53,060 nt of DNA from Levilactobacillus suantsaiihabitans (GCF_004745505.1 NZ_RKLX01000019.1:1-53060); one strand, 5' to 3'; positions 42,500 through 51,497 are shown, numbered from the stretch's first letter. The notes: generated by a model not told the origin, from the letters alone. A program made the numbers and translations.

Positions 42500-43302
42500 G
42501 TAAATATTAACTTGTTGTTGAATGTTACTCATGTAATTGTTTGTGCACATTTCTCATTGCTTCTTCCTTATTACCCGACTTATATACTCTTGATTTTCAA
42601 GTTGAATGTTCTTTTTTTACGGAAAATGCTTATTGTTAAGTTTCCTTCGCAGTTCCTTCAATATCACGAACTTCCCGTTTACTATCACGAATCAGATTTT
42701 ATGCCGTTCCATCTACATCAGCTGATTCCTGCTGCATTACAAAACTGATCAGCAGGCCACGTATTTTTAAAAATAATTAAACGTTTACGTTAAAAACAAG
42801 CTCAATTGTTTAGCCTTGCTGCGCGGTCAGTTCTGAATAGAAATCATCTTTTTATCTCAAATATACAAAACTATCAGCACCGCCATCCCGGTTATTCAGA
42901 TTAAAACTAGTGAAATTTTAATCAAGATGGGAAATCTGTCCATGATTACATCTAGCAAAAAGGACTTTCGTCTAAAGCCTTTCCAACCGCGATCAAGTGG
43001 CCGTTAGGCATTGTGTTGGATAACATTTTTTCTGAACATAACGTGTCGTCGGTTATCTGATAGCTATCGAAGCCATTGTAACTAACGACCGCAAGTCAGA
43101 AAGTACACGCGCTTTACTGTATACAAGTAGGCACGGACTACACCACGTGTATGATTGCATCGTCTGAAATATAATCTCCGTCACCGTAAGTGGCCGACCA
43201 AAGGGCAATCTTGACGTTAATGTCTCAAGCTGGCGGTTACCCGTCAAGTCAGCCTTTATCACAAGCAAAGATTCTGCCAACGACTGCTTTTCTACCGTAC
43301 TC
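42500..43302. other. AT-rich gene-poor region
   Basis: About 0.8 kb without a supported gene. It contains the TTGAATGTT motif twice (near 42521 and 42602) with a related inverted GTTCAAC at 42491, so a regulator may bind upstream of the adhesin promoter. A hairpin with a T tract (minus strand, about 42957-42985, AAAGGCTTT/AAAGtCCTTT) is also present. The short frames here lack ribosome binding sites. Confidence 0.45.
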
Positions 43303-43337
43303 AAAAAGGCGACCTCGCCTCCCAACGAAATCGCCTT
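43303..43337 (-). terminator. Terminator of the padR-DUF1700-DUF4097 operon
   Basis: AAGGCGA and TCGCCTT pair across a GC-rich loop; TTTTT follows on the minus strand. Confidence 0.7.
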
Positions 43338-43363
43338 CTCAACTCATCTTCTAAGATCCCCCA

Positions 43364-44323
43364 CTACTCCGCGCTGACCGTCACATCCCCGTCTGCTGAC
43401 GCCAAGCGATACTGGGCAGCGGCCTTGGGATGGCGCTGGTAACCGCTGTTGTGGACCTTGCCGAAGACCTTGATGTCACCCATATCGGGATCCTTGACCG
43501 TGGCCTTGACCCCGGCCGACGGTGCCACGTGAGCGGTGATGTCGCCATCAGCCGTCTTGGCCGTCAACAGGCGGTCCAGGCGGTTGTTCAACAGGTGGAT
43601 ATCCCCGTCATCCGCTTGGAGTCGACCGCCACCAAGGGTGTTCTTGGTTACCCGCAGGTCGCCGTTGGCCGCAGACACTTGGTTGTGCCGGCTGGTCAAA
43701 CGGCTATTGTTCAGGCCCACGTCGCCATTTTCGGCCCGCAGCGTCAATTGCCGAGCGCGCAGATTGTTGACCCACACGTCGCCGTTGCTGGATTGCACGT
43801 CCACATCACGATCCACCGTGACGTCGTAGAGATGCAGGTCATCACTGATATGCGCGTCGAGGCGTTTGGTCCGCAGCGATTGCATTGACACGGACCAGCC
43901 GTGTTTGACGGTAACCGCCGCCAGCTTTTGATCGCGTGGCACGGTGATCAGCACGCCTTGCCGGTAATCGCTGTCGCTAAAGCCAAAGATGGTATTGCTG
44001 AGGTGTTCGGTCGCGTTGCTACCACTAACCGTCAACGTGCCATGGTCCACCTTGGTCCGCAATTGTCCTTGGGTATCGCCGAAGCGACTGATTCGCACGC
44101 GATTGGTCTCTCCCGCTTCGATGGTCACCGGGGCGTGCGCGTCAATCACGATCTTGTCGTAGGCCGCCGGTTGATAACTCGTCGTACTGTGGCGAATCAC
44201 CTCAAAGCGCCGCGCCTGACTAGACCACGCGATGCCCTTGTTGCCGTGATTGAGCCAGCCGATACCCATTAAAATGGCCCCCAGGACCAGTAAGATGATG
44301 GCAATTTTTGTCGTTCGTTTCAT
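43364..44323 (-). CDS. DUF4097-family membrane-anchored beta-repeat protein
   Basis: 319-residue protein with a single N-terminal membrane helix (IAIILLVLGAILMGIGWL, about 7-24) and an outside beta-helix-like domain of DUF4097 type (about 55-319). The imperfect strands RLDAHISDDLHLYDVTVDRDVDVQSSNGDVWVNNL and QLTLRAENGDVGLNNS show the repeated NGD/DGD turn. Such proteins occur with PadR and DUF1700 proteins (LiaG/YvlB-like) in envelope-stress circuits. The ATG overlaps the DUF1700 stop by four bases. Confidence 0.85.
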   Translation of the reverse strand: MKRTTKIAIILLVLGAILMGIGWLNHGNKGIAWSSQARRFEVIRHSTTSYQPAAYDKIVIDAHAPVTIEAGETNRVRISRFGDTQGQLRTKVDHGTLTVSGSNATEHLSNTIFGFSDSDYRQGVLITVPRDQKLAAVTVKHGWSVSMQSLRTKRLDAHISDDLHLYDVTVDRDVDVQSSNGDVWVNNLRARQLTLRAENGDVGLNNSRLTSRHNQVSAANGDLRVTKNTLGGGRLQADDGDIHLLNNRLDRLLTAKTADGDITAHVAPSAGVKATVKDPDMGDIKVFGKVHNSGYQRHPKAAAQYRLASADGDVTVSAE

Positions 44324-44955
44324 TGTTTACGCCCCCGTTCTGCCCGACTCCGTGGAATGAAGCGGTTGTAAATCTTCTTGGCCGCCCAGGTTAACGCCCA
44401 GGCAATCTTGCTCCCCAACCATTTCAACAGGAGCCAACCAATCCAGCTTGCCCCTAACGCCGCTAAGCCGACGCCCAGGTAAAAGATTCCGGTCCACGGC
44501 GCCTGCCAAATGGTGGCGATACCGACGACCACGCCAGCGACGCCGACTAAGATGATACTTAAAAAGACAGCTAACGCCGCAACCAGCAGACTGAATACGA
44601 CCGCCGCAAACGCGATGAACAGCGCGCCAATTACGATCAAAATCGGAATCGTCACCGGCGTCGACAACAACGCTAAGATGATCAGCCAGACCGTCTTCAC
44701 GTTGGCCTTGGTCGCCTGGACGGACGACCGTGATTGCGCGGTGTCGCCCTGGTCTTGTTCCGTGAGTTTGATAGAATAATCCGCCAGGACCTTGCGTGCC
44801 AACGACCGGGGGGTGCCCAGCTCGTCGACGGCCTGTTCGTAGGTCGTGATGCCCGCGTCCAATAAGTATTCCCGATAGTATTCGACGACTTCTTGTTGTT
44901 CCGCCGTCGTTAGCTGGCCGAGTAAGCGTTGCACGGCCTGAATGTAATCATTCAT
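44320..44955 (-). CDS. DUF1700-family membrane protein
   Basis: 211-residue protein. The soluble N-terminal domain (about 1-75) has the family signature LLGQLTTAEQQEVVEYYREYLLDAG and DELGTPRSLARKVLADY. About four membrane spans follow (about 92-175) and a basic tail RSRAERGRKQ. DUF1700 proteins form a membrane module with PadR regulators and DUF4097 proteins. It overlaps padR by 8 bases and the next gene by 4. Confidence 0.85.
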   Translation of the reverse strand: MNDYIQAVQRLLGQLTTAEQQEVVEYYREYLLDAGITTYEQAVDELGTPRSLARKVLADYSIKLTEQDQGDTAQSRSSVQATKANVKTVWLIILALLSTPVTIPILIVIGALFIAFAAVVFSLLVAALAVFLSIILVGVAGVVVGIATIWQAPWTGIFYLGVGLAALGASWIGWLLLKWLGSKIAWALTWAAKKIYNRFIPRSRAERGRKQ

Positions 44956-45265
44956 CTTGGTTGCCCCCTAATAACTTGGTGATGGCCTGGTTAAAGTCTT
45001 GCCACTCTGCTTGAATCTCCGCGAGTCGCTCCCGGCCACTGGCGGTCAGCCGGTAGTAACGGCGATTGCGGCCCTGAAAGGGTTCGTCGTAGGTCTCCAA
45101 CCAGCCATTTTTCTTCAATCGGCGTAAGACCGGGTACAGGGTCGATTCGGAAATGGGAATCAGCGCCCGCACTTCTTGGGTCAGCGTGTAACCGTAATGG
45201 TCTTCGCGCGTCAGTAGCCCCAGCACACTGCCGTCTAACAACTCTGTTGGTACCTGAATGGCCAT
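44948..45265 (-). CDS. PadR-family transcriptional regulator
   Basis: 105-residue winged-helix regulator: LLDGSVLGLLTREDHYGYTLTQEV, SESTLYPVLRRLKKNGWLETYDEPFQGRNRRYYRLTASGRERLAE. It starts at ATG 45263-45265, 8 bases after AAAAGGAGG. It is the first gene of a three-gene overlapping operon. A long AT-rich dyad over its promoter suggests autoregulation. Confidence 0.9.
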   Translation of the reverse strand: MAIQVPTELLDGSVLGLLTREDHYGYTLTQEVRALIPISESTLYPVLRRLKKNGWLETYDEPFQGRNRRYYRLTASGRERLAEIQAEWQDFNQAITKLLGGNQDE

Positions 45266-45290
45266 GTGACTGCCTCCTTTTCCGATACTA

Positions 45291-45328
45291 TATCGCATAT
45301 AATATCAATTCACTAATAATATACGATA
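45291..45328. promoter_or_regulatory. Operator/promoter dyad of the padR operon
   Basis: TATCG-C-ATAT-A-AT and AT-A-ATAT-A-CGATA are imperfect inverted arms spanning 38 bp and overlapping minus-strand -10-like boxes (TATAGT, TATTAT), 26 bases upstream of the padR ATG. Spaced AT-rich dyads of this kind suit PadR binding. Confidence 0.5.
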
Positions 45329-45369
45329 GCGGGTAGCGGTTGTCAAGGTGAAAAATGGTTGAAGATGTG

Positions 45370-45401
45370 AAAAGCGCCTCACGGGTTGGCGTGAGGCGCT
45401 T
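45370..45401 (-). terminator. Terminator of the secreted-protein gene at 45457
   Basis: AAGCGCCTCACG pairs perfectly with CGTGAGGCGCTT; TTTT follows on the minus strand. Confidence 0.75.
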
Positions 45402-45456
45402 GCTGGTAACTATTCTACTGTAAATTTTGACTTTATTTTGCTGCTCATCGGCTAAC

Positions 45457-46365
45457 TTATTTGGCCAAACACAGGCCATAATCGTTTTGAACATTGAAAG
45501 CTGTATTGATCGTCCACGGATAGCCACTCTTAGCCGCACTGACGCCAGTATTATCATTCATGTAAATGCCCAGCTTATAGCCTTGGTTGATCAAGCTGGC
45601 AATTTTCTTTTGCGTGTAGCCGTTTTTGACTAAGATCTTGTTGACTTGCTTAGCCTTCTTCGCGTTGCTGGTCAACACCGGATCCATCAGCGCATCCTGA
45701 ACATAGGTATCAGTGACCGTCCGCGACGTGGTCACTTTAAAGTGTAACTTGGTTAAATCAATCACGTGCTGGTAGTCTTTCAGTGTCATAGCCTGGTAGC
45801 CTTTCAACGGCGTGGCCTGGCTGTTAACGTATTGACCCGCAGCGTGTCTGGTTAACGTCAGGTCAACCGTCGCGTTCGGAAAGTACTTTAAGAGCGCTCG
45901 CGATAGCTTCTGCGATGGGTTCGTCTTTAGGTATTTGACATACGCCTTATTCGAAGTGAAAGATGGCAAATCCCTGGAAATCGCTGGCGTTAGGTAGCCG
46001 TGCCAAACGTACCCAGATACCTTGCCGCCGTATACTTTGTAGTAGACCTTCCCGTTGCGTTTAAAGGATTGCTGAACGTACCAAGTGTGGTAAGGAAAGT
46101 TCTTCAGATTGTGAGTTTTCTTAGTGAACTTCTTATTCCAAATGTACGCGGACTTCTGCGTCTTCTTGACCTTGGTGTAATAGACTGGTGCGGCATCTTT
46201 GGGCTGCTTCCAGGAATAATTCTTCTTCAACCCGTACTTCCATGGATAGGATGCGGTTATTTTGGCGCTTGCTTGCGTCCCCGATTGCAGTAGACCAATC
46301 CCCGTAGCCACAGCCAGCAACATCAGCCAAATGGCACCTCTCCTGTTGATTTTAAACAATCTCAT
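45457..46365 (-). CDS. Secreted protein of unknown function
   Basis: 302-residue exported protein. Signal peptide about 1-34 (AIWLMLLAVATGIGLLQSGTQASA). A lysine/tyrosine/tryptophan-rich segment (about 40-125) has SH3-like character (APVYYTKVKKTQKSAYIW, WYVQQSFKRNGKVYYKVYGGKVSGYVW), as in many lactobacillus wall-attachment domains. A mixed alpha/beta part follows (about 130-300, KLSRALLKYFPNATVDLTLTRHAAGQYVN, VNKILVKNGYTQKKIASLINQGYKLGIYM). No catalytic motif is recognised. Confidence 0.75.
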   Translation of the reverse strand: MRLFKINRRGAIWLMLLAVATGIGLLQSGTQASAKITASYPWKYGLKKNYSWKQPKDAAPVYYTKVKKTQKSAYIWNKKFTKKTHNLKNFPYHTWYVQQSFKRNGKVYYKVYGGKVSGYVWHGYLTPAISRDLPSFTSNKAYVKYLKTNPSQKLSRALLKYFPNATVDLTLTRHAAGQYVNSQATPLKGYQAMTLKDYQHVIDLTKLHFKVTTSRTVTDTYVQDALMDPVLTSNAKKAKQVNKILVKNGYTQKKIASLINQGYKLGIYMNDNTGVSAAKSGYPWTINTAFNVQNDYGLCLAK

Positions 46366-46711
46366 TACCCCCTAATCTATTTCCTACCTAATAATTGTAA
46401 CTCAAATTAAAATGGATTAACATCCACTCCATGGGAAAGACAGCCACCGCCCGCAAAACTACTTGTGTACAATCATTGTAGTGTATTGATGGTTATTTCG
46501 CACTAACTTAATTAGGTCTGACAACCATTATTTTCTGATAGTAGCAGCCGTTACAAGGGGGCCACGCCTTCACAAACTAACTAGTATTACAATTCTTATA
46601 GACCCGTTAAGACTCCGTTACCTTTACTTCTTCACGCTTTACCACAACAAATCCCGCCGGTCATCCCGACACCACAGTTAGTTTTATTAAAAAAACGAAT
46701 AACGTAATCCG
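46366..46711. other. Intergenic region between divergent genes
   Basis: About 350 bases without a supported gene. On the minus strand TACAAT (in GAGTTACAATTATT) is a plausible -10 for the gene at 46365. Short GGTTGTCAG-type and TGTACA stems are present but nothing decisive. Confidence 0.4.
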
Positions 46712-46740
46712 TTGACTTCCCCACCCGGCTTCGGCATACT
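46712..46740 (+). promoter_or_regulatory. Promoter of the cysteine hydrolase gene
   Basis: TTGACT (46712-46717), a 17-base spacer and CATACT (46735-46740), 31 bases before the ATG. Confidence 0.6.
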
Positions 46741-46771
46741 AGTGAAAACGACTGAAAACGGGGGAATTTTC

Positions 46772-47323
46772 ATGACTAATCAAGCATTGTTGATCATCGA
46801 TTATACCAATGATTTCGTAGCGGACCAGGGCGCCTTAACCTGCGGACAACCGGGGCAAGCTTTGGCACCTAAGATCGTCAAATTAGCCGAGGAGACTCAC
46901 GAAAAGGGCGGCTGGGTTCTATTGCCAACCGACGTCCACACGCCCAACGACCCTTACCATCCCGAGACCAAGCTTTTCCCACAACACAACGTTCGCGGCA
47001 GTTGGGGGCGGGAACTCTTTGGGCCGCTCAAGGAGTGGTACGCCGCCAACCAGTCCGCCGATGACGTCTGGCAATTTGATAAGACCCGCTACAGTTCCTT
47101 TGCAGGCACCGACCTTGATTTACGCCTACGCGAACGCCACGTGGACACCCTGATCCTCACCGGTGTTTGCACAGACATCTGTGTGCTGCACACGGCCGTG
47201 GATGCCTACAATCTGGGCTACCGCCTCATCATCCCCCAAGACGCCGTGGCCAGTTTCGACCCCGCCGGCCACACCTGGGCGTTGAACCACTTCAAGACTT
47301 GCCTGGGGGCGGAATTGATTTAA
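46772..47323 (+). CDS. Isochorismatase/nicotinamidase-family cysteine hydrolase
   Basis: 183-residue cytoplasmic amidohydrolase. The catalytic triad is visible as Asp10 (LLIIDYTNDF), Lys104 (DKTRYSSF) and Cys137 (GVCTDICVLHTA). This arrangement is shared by nicotinamidases, isochorismatases and carbamoylsarcosine amidases. Length and the YSSFAGTDLDLRLRERHVDTLILTG segment are close to the YwoC/nicotinamidase-like group. The metal-binding residues of true PncA are not clear by eye, so the substrate is open. The start has GGGGGA 8 bases upstream. Confidence 0.87.
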   Translation: MTNQALLIIDYTNDFVADQGALTCGQPGQALAPKIVKLAEETHEKGGWVLLPTDVHTPNDPYHPETKLFPQHNVRGSWGRELFGPLKEWYAANQSADDVWQFDKTRYSSFAGTDLDLRLRERHVDTLILTGVCTDICVLHTAVDAYNLGYRLIIPQDAVASFDPAGHTWALNHFKTCLGAELI

Positions 47324-47501
47324 ACTTCATTCAAAAAGAACGTAAGCACCTAATAACTGACCGTCTATGATTGACGGCCGCAACACGATATGATTGAGTT
47401 TGGGACAAAACCCTAATAGCTGAAGTAATAAGTGGCAATTAACACCACTTTTCTTTGGCAAAATATGGGCTTGTTTAACAGTATTAGATAGCGTTGATTG
47501 A

Positions 47502-47875
47502 GCCGATGAGCTGCCTAAAAGTAGACTGGGCAAGGCTATCACTTATGCGCGAAATCAGCGAACGGCCTTAAATAAAGTCATCGACTATGGTTCGATAGAT
47601 TTTAGTAATAATGCCTCAGAGCGTAACATGAAGAGTTTTGTAATTGGTCGAAAAAATTGGCCCTTCAGCACCAGTCCCGCTGGAGCTAAGGCACAGCAAT
47701 CTGGATGACACTGATTGAATCAGCCAAAGCTAATCATGTTGATCCGCGTGATTATATTACACATCTTTTAGAAAAGATTCCGCAGCTACCAGAATTTCCA
47801 AAAAAGGAAGATCTGGAAGCTTATTTACCATGGAATTTTAGTCGTGCCTTAGCAACGGCGATAGAATTACCATAG
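47502..47875 (+). pseudogene. IS66 transposase, C-terminal remnant with frameshift
   Basis: One frame gives SNNASERNMKSFVIGRKNWPFSTSPAGAKA, the conserved IS66 C-terminal block with the ENAxRPFVIGRKNW-type motif. The frame then shifts by one base near 47691 and continues as AIWMTLIESAKANHVDPRDYITHLLEKIPQLP to TAG 47873-47875. A stop precedes 47502 in frame. The active-site part is missing, so it is not functional. Confidence 0.85.
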
Positions 47876-47888
47876 CCGCTTAGAGCAT

Positions 47889-47936
47889 GGAAGAAATGAC
47901 CCGCCCTCAAAAAACGAGGACGGGCCATTTCTTTAA
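47889..47936. terminator. Strong hairpin at the end of the IS66 remnant
   Basis: GAAATGACCCGCCCTC pairs with GAGGACGGGCCATTTC (two mismatches/G:U) around a T/A loop. The T tract is short on both strands. Probably a transcription block inside the element's end. Confidence 0.5.
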
Positions 47937-48017
47937 ATTATAATTCAATACGGTCAGTTATTGGGTGCTTACAAAATTTGGACATACCATAGAGTATTAG
48001 CAACAGGCGTTTTTATA

Positions 48018-48066
48018 TAAAAAAGTGGAGCAAAACCGCCAAAATAAACGGTTTTGCTCCACTTTT
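48018..48066. terminator. Bidirectional terminator hairpin
   Basis: AAAAGTGGAGCAAAACCG and CGGTTTTGCTCCACTTTT form a perfect 18-bp stem with A and T tracts on both sides. It can terminate in both directions, including for the CAP-domain gene on the minus strand. Between it and 48284 there are only short TCTATA-type repeats. Confidence 0.75.
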
Positions 48067-48284
48067 CATGTATTCTAATACCCACCTGAGTCAAATCAGG
48101 ATGTATCTTTTACCTAAGGAACTTAGAATTTTAGGGGTGAACATATCTAAGATACTACTAGAGTTTACTTAACAGTACTATATAGACAGATAGTTCTATA
48201 CAGTGAAATCGCTGAAGTTGGAGCAATTCTCCTGAGTGAGTCTATAAAACTAAATCTATAGGATGAAAACTCGTGAAGTGAAGA

Positions 48285-49460
48285 CTATTGTTGTGTAGTC
48301 ACTAATTGGGCTTCCTTGGCTTGGTCAGCCTTTTGTGCTGAAGAGCCAACATAATTCTTATCATCTTGACTACGAGGGATAGCGTTAGGATCTACAGCTG
48401 TAGTTGTAGAAGATGTTGAATTAGAAGAAATATCTGAAGCATTTGTTTTCGTAAGAGGTGCGGCTGATGAGATAATCACGATATATGTTACATTATCTCC
48501 ATCTTGATCTTTAGTTGTTGCCATACCAAATCCATAGTATACTAAACTTGAACTTAATAATTGTTTCTTATGACCATTATTACTTGCACCATCAAAGGTA
48601 ATCATTCCTTCTGCACCACTATCTAAATAGTTTTGAATAGAATCCTTAGTAATCTTATTATGTTCATTTGTCAGTCTACCAAATTGAGTAATCGATTCAT
48701 CAGAATGAGTCAACATTGAATTATCCCAAGGATCATTGAGAAAACCAAGATCTGTTTCAACTTTATTGAACATTGGCATCTTAGAAGATGAATTTGGATA
48801 AGTTACAATTTTACCAGTTTCTGGATCTGTATAATGACTTTGCATTTTAAGTTGAGCAACTTGTTGAGCTCGAATATCTGCAACTTGTTGAGCACCTGAA
48901 TCGTGAATCCAAGGAGAAACACCAGCTTTAGCACGTTCATTTTCAATAAACTTGATCAAATCTCGTTTTGCCATTTGGACACCTTGAGAATAACTATATG
49001 ACTTAACATTCTTTTCTGATGAGTCATTATCAAATGATTCATAAGTCCAATTCAATTTCTGTGACTTCTTACTACTCTTCTTGTATTTCTTCAAATTAGA
49101 ATTGTGAATCCAACCACTCTTCTTAGAATGACTCATGTCCTTCACGTAAAGATAACGAGAATTATATGCCTTGCCTTTCTTAGTGTGCTTACGTACTGTT
49201 TCCTGCTTTGTCACATATAACTTATCCTTCTTAATCTTCTTGAGTGTAGTCCGTTTCTTAGAAAGATTTGCTTTCCTATAAACCGGACCATTATGTTTAT
49301 AGGAGACTCGATACTTCTTCAGCTTCTTAGTCTTAACAACCTTATACTTCTTAGCAGCCATAACTGTTGTTGTGGCTGTTTCATTTACAACAGTAAATTC
49401 AACTCCCAACGATAATGCAGCAACTGAAACTAATAACGATTTCTTCAGTCTTTTGTTCAT
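48285..49460 (-). CDS. Secreted CAP-domain (SCP/PR1) protein with SH3-like N-terminal region
   Basis: 391-residue exported protein. Signal peptide about 1-35 (ends VMAAKK). A very basic SH3/SLAP-like wall-binding part follows (about 36-130, KKYRVSYKHNGPVYRKANLSKKRTTLKKIKKDKLYVTKQE, YLYVKDMSHSKKSGWIHNSNLKKY). The CAP domain is about 160-335 (FIENERAKAGVSPWIHDSGAQQVADIRAQQVA; SLVYYGFGMATT). A Ser/Thr tail follows (about 340-391). CAP proteins of lactobacilli are surface or secreted factors of uncertain activity. Clearly AT-rich compared with the left of the window. AAAGGAGAAGG precedes the ATG. The leader is long (about 290 bases). Confidence 0.85.
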   Translation of the reverse strand: MNKRLKKSLLVSVAALSLGVEFTVVNETATTTVMAAKKYKVVKTKKLKKYRVSYKHNGPVYRKANLSKKRTTLKKIKKDKLYVTKQETVRKHTKKGKAYNSRYLYVKDMSHSKKSGWIHNSNLKKYKKSSKKSQKLNWTYESFDNDSSEKNVKSYSYSQGVQMAKRDLIKFIENERAKAGVSPWIHDSGAQQVADIRAQQVAQLKMQSHYTDPETGKIVTYPNSSSKMPMFNKVETDLGFLNDPWDNSMLTHSDESITQFGRLTNEHNKITKDSIQNYLDSGAEGMITFDGASNNGHKKQLLSSSLVYYGFGMATTKDQDGDNVTYIVIISSAAPLTKTNASDISSNSTSSTTTAVDPNAIPRSQDDKNYVGSSAQKADQAKEAQLVTTQQ

Positions 49461-49722
49461 ATTGACCTTCTCCTTTAAGTATTTTCACCCCTGATTAGGT
49501 GAATTATATAACTGACTAAGTTGAACCTTCGTGTATGTTGTTTTTCAAATACTACCTCACAATATAAAAGCCTATGACTACCCCATACACAGCGTATGAA
49601 CTCAACAGCCTAGTCTCCAATCACATTCCTTTAATAAATCTTTCATACTCAAATAAGGGATAACAGAGGCCTTTAGGGATCATGAAATTGTTTTCTTACA
49701 TATTCATCGTTAAAGTCAACTG

Positions 49723-49870
49723 TGTTAATATTTTCCGAATAACATCATATAAACAAAATTATACCACACCGTAAGCAATTATATTCAAAAACCCAATAAA
49801 TATGTTTGATTTCAATAAGGTACTATAAGTTGTTAAACAATGTATTGAAAGCAACTACCTGAATTATTCA
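49723..49870 (-). promoter_or_regulatory. Upstream control region of the CAP gene (paralogous to 52821-52955)
   Basis: An extended -10 TGTGGTATAATTT (hexamer 49758-49763) lies about 298 bases before the ATG. The blocks TGTTAATATTTT (49723-49734), AAATTATACCACA and CCTGAATTATTCA (49858-49870) recur in the same order at 52821-52955, upstream of another secreted-protein gene. The first block lies 35 bases from the -10 box in both. Confidence 0.6.
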
Positions 49871-49878
49871 TCAATATA

Positions 49879-49928
49879 GCTAGAATGCCCAATCTTTTCC
49901 GTGATCACTGGGTATTCTAGCTTTTTTT
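49879..49928 (+). terminator. Hairpin with T tract before the IS1380 gene
   Basis: AGCTAGAATgCCCA pairs with TGGGtATTCTAGCT and seven T follow on the plus strand. It could shield the transposase from outside transcription. Confidence 0.7.
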
Positions 49929-51328
49929 GGTTTCACCCATTGGGTGAAACCAAAAAACTAAAAAAAGAACCCCACAATGGTATTGTGAAGTTACCACACA
50001 AAACAATAATCAAAGGGGAGTTCCTAATGACTAATATACTCGACCGCAGCTTAGACTTCAATTCTAATATTTGTTTCTGTGATGATGGTACCCAGCTCTC
50101 AAATGATGCTGGCATGCTAGCGATACCTGATTTCCTTAACGCTATCGGCTTTAAACCGATGCTCCAACACCTTTTTCCCGAAGCGAAACAGCGACGAGCA
50201 AAATATTGTCTTTCACAAATACTACCCCAGCTCTTGCTTCAAAAGATTGCGGGTTATCAAAATGATTCGATGGCGGACTATCTTGCTGAAGATCCCGTCT
50301 TGAAGCGCTGTCTAGACGTTGATCGTTTGGCTTCTCAGCCGACTATTTCTCGCCTTATCAATGGTCTGGATGAGAAGATCACAGAGGTTTTCAGTCAGAT
50401 AAATTTGAAGCTTAATCGTTTTTTGATGGCCCAGAAGAATCCATCTGATATGGTACTTGACGTGGACTCTACGCATTGTGACACTTTTGGCCGGCGAAGT
50501 GGTTCGGCCTACAATTCCCATTACGCCGCGACCGGCCTTCACCCGCTGGTGGCGTTCGATGGCCTAACTGGCATGTTTTTGGGAGCTAAACTGAGACCTA
50601 CTAACGTCTACACATCGACTGGCGCTACTGAATTCCTCGCGCCAATCATTACGGCTATTAAACAGCTAAATCCACGAATGAATCTACTAATTCGTGGTGA
50701 CAGTGGGTTTGCTACTCCTGAACTCTATCGCCTCTGTTTGAACACGAAAACCAAATTCTTGATCAAATTAAAATCCAACTCGAAGCTCACTTATCTGGCG
50801 GAGGACTGTGTTCGCAATCTGCGACCAGATGATTTTTGTGATCATTATTTTACGCTGAATTATCGGGCCAATACTTGGTCTGAAGACTGGAATTTACGGA
50901 TAGTGGTTAAGGCAACGCGGTCCGTTGAAGACTTATTTTGGCATTTCGAATTCTTAGTGACTACCTTGGAAGAACAGGCGATTATTGAACTGTTTAAGGC
51001 CTATCATAAGCGGGGAATCGCTGAGAATTTCATCAAAGAAGCCAAGGAAGGTTTTGGTTTCGACAAGACCAATAGTCATTCGTTTCAAGCCAATAACGTT
51101 CGTATGTGGTTAGCTGTACTGAGCTACACGATTATACTGTTGTTTAAACAATTGGTGCCCCTTAGGTCTATGCGAACCCAAACCGTTTCCACTATTAGAT
51201 TTTCTCTCTTACATATCGCTGGTCGCGTCACCACTCATGCGCATAAGACCATTGTTCACCTCAGCCATAATAATCCATTCATTCGCTTATTTTGGTTCAC
51301 TTTACACCGCATACATCGACTGGGATAA
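49929..51328 (+). mobile_element. IS1380-family insertion sequence (boundaries approximate)
   Basis: Contains an intact transposase gene. A perfect 11-1-11 palindrome with arm GGTTTCACCCA (49929-49951) lies near the left side. I could not identify convincing terminal inverted repeats or a target duplication by eye, so the true ends may lie up to about 100 bases away on either side. Confidence 0.6.
50027..51328 (+). CDS. IS1380-family DDE transposase
   Basis: 433-residue transposase of usual family length with no stop or frameshift. The DDE core is visible: VLDVDSTHCDTFG (first Asp, about 145-157), LLIRGDSGFATPELYRLC (second Asp, about 222-239) and the C-terminal KRGIAENFIKEAKEGFGFDKTNS (Glu, about 326-348), with the IS4-superfamily-like Y-(2)R-(3)E-(6)K pattern. 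AAAGGGGAG precedes ATG 50027. Apparently still functional. Confidence 0.92.
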   Translation: MTNILDRSLDFNSNICFCDDGTQLSNDAGMLAIPDFLNAIGFKPMLQHLFPEAKQRRAKYCLSQILPQLLLQKIAGYQNDSMADYLAEDPVLKRCLDVDRLASQPTISRLINGLDEKITEVFSQINLKLNRFLMAQKNPSDMVLDVDSTHCDTFGRRSGSAYNSHYAATGLHPLVAFDGLTGMFLGAKLRPTNVYTSTGATEFLAPIITAIKQLNPRMNLLIRGDSGFATPELYRLCLNTKTKFLIKLKSNSKLTYLAEDCVRNLRPDDFCDHYFTLNYRANTWSEDWNLRIVVKATRSVEDLFWHFEFLVTTLEEQAIIELFKAYHKRGIAENFIKEAKEGFGFDKTNSHSFQANNVRMWLAVLSYTIILLFKQLVPLRSMRTQTVSTIRFSLLHIAGRVTTHAHKTIVHLSHNNPFIRLFWFTLHRIHRLG

Positions 51329-51447
51329 CTGGCAGATGAAAATTGGCAACCTGTAAAGCCAAGGGACAACTCTGCTCAAAAGCAACACCACGTGGTGCGC
51401 CATTACCTGGATGCATCTTTGAATTCCTAATAATAACTTCAAAACCT

Positions 51448-51497
51448 AAATGACGAGTTCTAAATCGAAAAATATCGATTTAGAACTCGTCATTTTT
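51448..51497. terminator. 21-bp perfect hairpin, terminator
   Basis: AAATGACGAGTTCTAAATCGA and its complement TCGATTTAGAACTCGTCATTT enclose a 6-base loop. TTTTT follows on the plus strand; the minus strand has a shorter tract. It separates the transposase from the secreted-protein gene at 51549. Confidence 0.75.

Larger units (their letters stand above)
47342..47972 (+). mobile_element. Internally deleted IS66-family element with intact ends
   Basis: Terminal inverted repeats of 23 bp (47342-47364 and 47950-47972), beginning GTAAGCACC, match at 22 of 23 positions. They enclose only about 630 bp, far below a full IS66 (2-3 kb). The interior keeps the 3' end of the transposase gene. The bases flanking both ends share only AAAA, so no clear 8-bp target duplication remains. 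Confidence 0.8.

Noticed and set aside
43053-43325. 90-residue frame on the minus strand between the DUF4097 operon and the adhesin operon
   Set aside because: It begins inside the operon's terminator hairpin, lacks a ribosome binding site and shows no family resemblance or codon-use support.
48018-48066. Possible CRISPR-like or inverted repeat unit
   Set aside because: It is a single perfect hairpin with flanking A and T tracts, best read as a bidirectional terminator; no repeat-spacer array occurs anywhere in the window.
49901-50026. 42-residue N-terminal extension of the IS1380 transposase
   Set aside because: It runs through a hairpin and a palindrome and starts without an SD, whereas ATG 50027 has AAAGGGGAG at the right distance.
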